A stretch of 6,781 bases of DNA from Pseudomonadota bacterium (lineage in GTDB: Bacteria > Pseudomonadota > Alphaproteobacteria > Acetobacterales > Acetobacteraceae): contig JAJXSZ010000173.1 in NCBI GenBank assembly GCA_021784255.1, positions 1 to 6,781 of the forward strand. Reading direction: 5' to 3'. Position 1 is the first letter of the stretch. Each line of letters begins with the position of its first letter. The position numbers and the translations under genes were made by a program. This document shows, piece by piece, positions 4,943-6,781 of this stretch. Below the pieces are notes generated by a model that had not been told where the DNA came from, made no database searches, and saw only the letters and a program-made list of their open reading frames with translations.

Positions 4943-5776
4943 ATGATCACCGGACACACGCGCTTCATCGCGCATCTCGGTTACCCGACGAGCACCTTCA
5001 AGGCGCCGATGATCTACAATCCCTATTTCGAAAGCATCGGACTCGATGCCATCGTGGTGCCGATGGGGGTGGATGCCGACGCCTATCCGGCGCTGCTGCG
5101 GCCGTTGTTCCGCACCGCCAACATTCTCGGCGCGCTGGTCACCATGCCGCTCAAGGTTGCCACCATCGGCCTGGTGGACGAGGTTTCGCCGACGGCGCGG
5201 ATCGCTGGCGCGGCGAATGCGGTGAAGCGGCTCGCGGACGGGCGGCTGGCGGCGGACATGTTCGACGGCGAGGGGTTCGTCGGCGGCGTGCGCCGGCACG
5301 GCCGCGCCATCGCCGGGGCCGCGGTGCTGGTGGTGGGCGCGGGCGGGGTCGGTTCGGCGATAGCGGCGTCGCTCGCCAGGGCCGGCGCCGGCCGGCTCGC
5401 CCTCTACGACGTCAACGCCGCGGCGGCCGAGGCGCTGGCTGGGCGGCTGGCGGCGCATTACCCGCGGCTCGCGCTGCAGGTCGGCAGCAGGGACCCGGCG
5501 GGGTTCGACATCGTGGTCAACGCGACCCCGCTCGGCATGCGTGAGCACGATGAGCTGCCGTTCGACCCCGGCCGGCTCGATGCCGCCGCCTTCGTCGGCG
5601 AGGTGGTCATGAAGGCCGAGCATACGAAGCTGCTGCGCGCGGCCCTGGCGCGCGGCTGTGCGGTGCAGGTCGGGACCGACATGTTGTTCGAGCAGATTCC
5701 TGCCTATCTTGAATTCTTCGGGCTGCCGGTGACGACGGCGGAGCAGCTGCGGGCGCTGGCGCGAATTGCGTACTGA
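4943..5776 (+). CDS. Shikimate dehydrogenase-superfamily oxidoreductase (atypical AroE-like)
   Basis: An NAD(P)-dependent dehydrogenase of the shikimate/quinate dehydrogenase superfamily, 277 aa (family usual about 270-290). The N-terminal substrate domain contains VTMPLK (66-71) with K71 matching the catalytic Lys, N92 in GAANAV, and D108 in MFDGEGF (106-112) matching the catalytic Asp. The Rossmann loop is VGAGGVGSA (131-139), NATPLGM is at 193-199, and GTDMLFEQ at 244-251. Several positions differ from true AroE. The opening GYPTSTFKAP (13-22) lacks both serines of the usual HSxSP shikimate-carboxylate site. The usual NTDxxG is MFDGEG. The usual DVVYNP is EVVMKA (220-225). The fold and redox chemistry are therefore well supported, but shikimate itself is unlikely to be the main substrate. 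It may belong to one of the divergent classes of the superfamily (YdiB, SdhL, Ael1 and RifI are the named ones). It follows an ABC importer ATPase gene on the same strand, suggesting metabolism of an imported compound. Confidence 0.92.
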   Translation: MITGHTRFIAHLGYPTSTFKAPMIYNPYFESIGLDAIVVPMGVDADAYPALLRPLFRTANILGALVTMPLKVATIGLVDEVSPTARIAGAANAVKRLADGRLAADMFDGEGFVGGVRRHGRAIAGAAVLVVGAGGVGSAIAASLARAGAGRLALYDVNAAAAEALAGRLAAHYPRLALQVGSRDPAGFDIVVNATPLGMREHDELPFDPGRLDAAAFVGEVVMKAEHTKLLRAALARGCAVQVGTDMLFEQIPAYLEFFGLPVTTAEQLRALARIAY

Positions 5777-5792
5777 CCGGGCGGGATTGATC

Positions 5793-5809
5793 GAAATCAA
5801 GGCGATTTC
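5793..5809 (+). repeat. Small hairpin between AroE-like and DksA-family genes
   Basis: GAAATC (5793-5798) and GATTTC (5804-5809) are perfectly complementary with a 5-nt loop. An outer CCGGG (5777-5781) and CCCGG (5809-5813) could alternatively pair. It starts 16 nt after the AroE-like stop. No T-run follows, so termination is uncertain. It lies in the 83-nt gap that should also hold any promoter for the next gene. Confidence 0.25.
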
Positions 5810-5847
5810 CCGGCCGGCATCATAGGTCTGATTTTGTTCCGGGTCTC

Positions 5848-5853
5848 GGGAGG
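5848..5853 (+). promoter_or_regulatory. Ribosome binding site of the DksA-family gene
   Basis: GGGAGG lies 6 nt before the ATG at 5860, a near-ideal Shine-Dalgarno that fixes the start. Confidence 0.75.
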
Positions 5854-5859
5854 ATTTCT

Positions 5860-6264
5860 ATGTCCCATGCAGCGCCTCGATCCGCCACGCATCGTCGTGC
5901 CCACGAGGATGATCTCACGCCGGCGATGATCGAGGAGTTTCGTGCGCGGCTGCTGGCGATGAAGGCCGACCTCGTGCATCGGATCCATGCCGAGCCGCCG
6001 GCGACCGCGCGTGGCGCGCGCGAAGGCGATCTCGCCGACCAGGCCAACGCCGACCTCGATTTCGAGCAGGAGGCGGAGGAAAGGCGGCGCGAGCATCGCG
6101 AGCTGGCCGAGGTCGAGCAGGCGCTGGCGCGGATCGAGAACGGCACATACGGAATCTGCGCCGTGACCGGCGAGCCGATCGGGCTGCGCCGGCTGCAGGC
6201 GAACCCGACGGCCACGCTCTCGATCGCGGCTCAGGCCCAGCGGGAGAACCGCGGCGGGCGCTGA
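5860..6264 (+). CDS. TraR/DksA-family regulator with degenerate zinc finger
   Basis: Members of this family bind RNA polymerase in the secondary channel and modulate transcription, often together with (p)ppGpp. The 134-aa product has a charged N-terminal helix (residues 20-45), then a coiled-coil tip DLADQA (57-62). Its two aspartates (D57, D60) and A62 correspond to the DxxDxA tip essential in E. coli DksA. A Glu/Arg-rich return helix follows (66-93), then the globular end GTYGIC-VTGEPIGLRRL-NPTATLSIAAQ (95-125). Of the four zinc-ligand positions C-x2-C-x17-C-x2-C, only the first is Cys (C100). The others are T103, S121 and A124, so zinc binding is not expected. Single-cysteine DksA homologues are known in alphaproteobacteria (for example RSP2654 of Rhodobacter sphaeroides, from memory). 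The canonical DksA N-terminus is absent, so this may be a paralogue. It has its own ribosome site, 83 nt after the AroE-like gene. Confidence 0.92.
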   Translation: MSHAAPRSATHRRAHEDDLTPAMIEEFRARLLAMKADLVHRIHAEPPATARGAREGDLADQANADLDFEQEAEERRREHRELAEVEQALARIENGTYGICAVTGEPIGLRRLQANPTATLSIAAQAQRENRGGR

Positions 6265-6290
6265 CGCGCCGTCAGGCGGTATGCTCCGCC
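6257..6290 (+). terminator. Possible hairpins at the end of the DksA-family gene (weak)
   Basis: Two adjacent small stems overlap and follow the stop codon: GGCGC/GCGCC (6257-6261 and 6266-6270, 4-nt loop) and GGCGG/CCGCC (6275-6279 and 6286-6290, 6-nt loop). There is no T-run after either, so intrinsic termination is doubtful. They are listed because nothing better marks the end of this gene. Confidence 0.2.
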
Positions 6291-6329
6291 CCACGGCGAT
6301 CGGGCCGCGAGTGGTGGATGCCGGGCAGG

Positions 6330-6620
6330 CTAGCGGATGGCTGCGTGACGCGGCTGCTCGCCCGGTGGAGCCGTTCGCGGCGCCAGGGGGCGTAACGCGG
6401 CAGTTGGTGCCTTAGGCGACGGATGCGCCTGATTTGCGGGTGCCTCGGCGACATGAGCGGCCAGCGCTTTCATCGCCGCGGCCCATTCATGCTGCTTCGC
6501 GGCGGGCCCGCGACGGATCGCCCCCTTTGTGGCCGGCGCAGCGTGCGGCCGCGCCTCCCTGATGGCGCTCTCCGCCCGCAAGGCTTCGGTCAGCGTCCTC
6601 ACCCAGGCACGTGGCGCCAT
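6330..6620 (-). CDS. Doubtful small basic, Ala/Pro-rich protein (96 aa)
   Basis: I do not recognise this and it may not be a gene. From an ATG at 6620 the minus strand is open for 96 codons. The product begins MAPRAWVRTLTEALRAESAI. It is rich in Ala, Pro, Arg and His, with a helix-like central part (KQHEWAAAMKALAAHVAEA, about residues 42-60) and a disordered-looking Pro-rich tail. Third codon positions are mostly G or C, as in the real genes here, but less consistently in the tail. No Shine-Dalgarno is visible. The frame is open further, to the right edge, but that extension would overlap the probable oxidase start on the other strand. If real, it is divergent from that oxidase gene and convergent with the DksA-family gene. 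Otherwise, the roughly 430 nt between 6265 and 6698 hold no gene I can support. Confidence 0.28.
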   Translation of the reverse strand: MAPRAWVRTLTEALRAESAIREARPHAAPATKGAIRRGPAAKQHEWAAAMKALAAHVAEAPANQAHPSPKAPTAALRPLAPRTAPPGEQPRHAAIR

Positions 6621-6641
6621 CTTGCACCGGGGTTGGGAATC

Positions 6642-6658
6642 GGACAGCCTTGCTGTCC
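6642..6658. promoter_or_regulatory. Perfect palindrome, possible operator or hairpin
   Basis: GGACAGC-CTT-GCTGTCC is a perfect 7-bp inverted repeat with a 3-nt centre. It lies 40 nt before the probable oxidase start (6699) and 21 nt before the doubtful minus-strand ORF start (6620). The spacing fits a dimeric regulator site between divergent genes, or a compact RNA hairpin in the oxidase leader. It is not followed by a T-run in either direction. Confidence 0.45.
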
Positions 6659-6698
6659 TCTGCCTGTGAGCCCGGGCGGGCGCAACTGCGAGAACGTG

Positions 6699-6781
6699 AT
6701 GTCCCTGATCGAGGATCTGCGTTGCGCTATCGGCGCGAGCGCCGTCGTGGCCGGTACCGAGGCCGAGCCGCGCCACTTCCG
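6699..6781 (+). CDS. Probable FAD-linked oxidase, N-terminus only (cut by right edge)
   Basis: An ATG at 6699 opens a frame that continues to the edge for 27 complete codons. The product begins MSLIEDLRCAIGASAVVAGT and continues with E-A-E-P-R-H-F. The pattern 'helix, (I/V)G xx xVV/L xxxxE xxx' matches the usual start of FAD-binding oxidases and dehydrogenases of the GlcD / D-lactate dehydrogenase type, which precedes the FAD-binding (PCMH-type) domain. That assignment rests on only 27 residues, so it is tentative. A weak purine site GAGA (6690-6693) lies 5 nt upstream. The palindrome at 6642-6658 would lie in its promoter or leader. Confidence 0.5.
   Translation, partial: MSLIEDLRCAIGASAVVAGTEAEPRHF

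Noticed and set aside
3290..5800. 836-codon minus-strand frame that continues pgsA upstream
   Set aside because: Only the last 194 codons (3290-3874) are PgsA. The upstream part is antisense to the ABC ATPase and AroE-like genes and has no recognisable domain, so it is not a fusion.
6281..6415. 44-codon plus-strand ORF after the DksA-family gene
   Set aside because: The purine stretch lies only 1 nt before the ATG, there is no family resemblance, and it overlaps the hairpins after the stop.
6272..6454. 60-codon minus-strand frame
   Set aside because: Arg/His-rich with no motif, no ribosome site, and it overlaps another doubtful frame; it looks like a shadow.
6621..6776. Extension of the minus-strand ORF to a GTG at 6776
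   Set aside because: It overlaps the more convincing oxidase start on the plus strand and crosses the palindrome at 6642-6658.

Overview
This is a G+C-rich stretch (roughly two thirds or more G+C by eye) of bacterial chromosome, most likely from an alphaproteobacterium. The evidence is the clustering of pgsA with moaD and moaE, the strongly G/C-biased third codon positions, and a TraR/DksA-family protein that keeps only one of the four zinc-binding cysteines. The style of the proline-rich lipoprotein suggests Acetobacteraceae or a relative, but that is inference. I see no transposase, integrase, CRISPR array, tRNA or rRNA.

Left half (1-3874), minus strand: a compact set of genes reading leftward. 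The order is pgsA (phosphatidylglycerophosphate synthase), mobB (molybdopterin-guanine dinucleotide adapter GTPase), an unrecognised lipoprotein, moaD and moaE (small and large subunits of molybdopterin synthase), a family 4-like glycosyltransferase, and the first 74 codons of a TPR protein that runs off the left edge. Gaps are 5, 86, 19, 5, 3 and 34 nt, so most of it looks like one transcription unit. Molybdenum cofactor synthesis is the core theme, with phospholipid, envelope and glycosylation genes attached.

Middle (3875-5776), plus strand, divergent from pgsA: an ATPase of the polar amino-acid ABC importer type with all nucleotide-binding motifs but no permease or binding protein in view. 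After a 174-nt gap rich in complementary segments comes a shikimate dehydrogenase-superfamily oxidoreductase. That enzyme keeps the catalytic Lys/Asp and the Rossmann fold, but the substrate-binding serines and several other signature residues are replaced, so it probably acts on something other than shikimate.

Right end (5777-6781): a TraR/DksA-family regulator with a degenerate zinc finger, then about 430 nt without a securely identified gene (one weak minus-strand ORF and a perfect 7-bp palindrome). The start of a probable FAD-linked oxidase leaves the window at the right edge.

Most of the window is ordinary housekeeping. The parts that deserve a second look are the ABC ATPase plus atypical AroE-like pair with its structured intergenic leader, and the palindrome at 6642-6658. 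I did not find strong evidence for a wholly new system.
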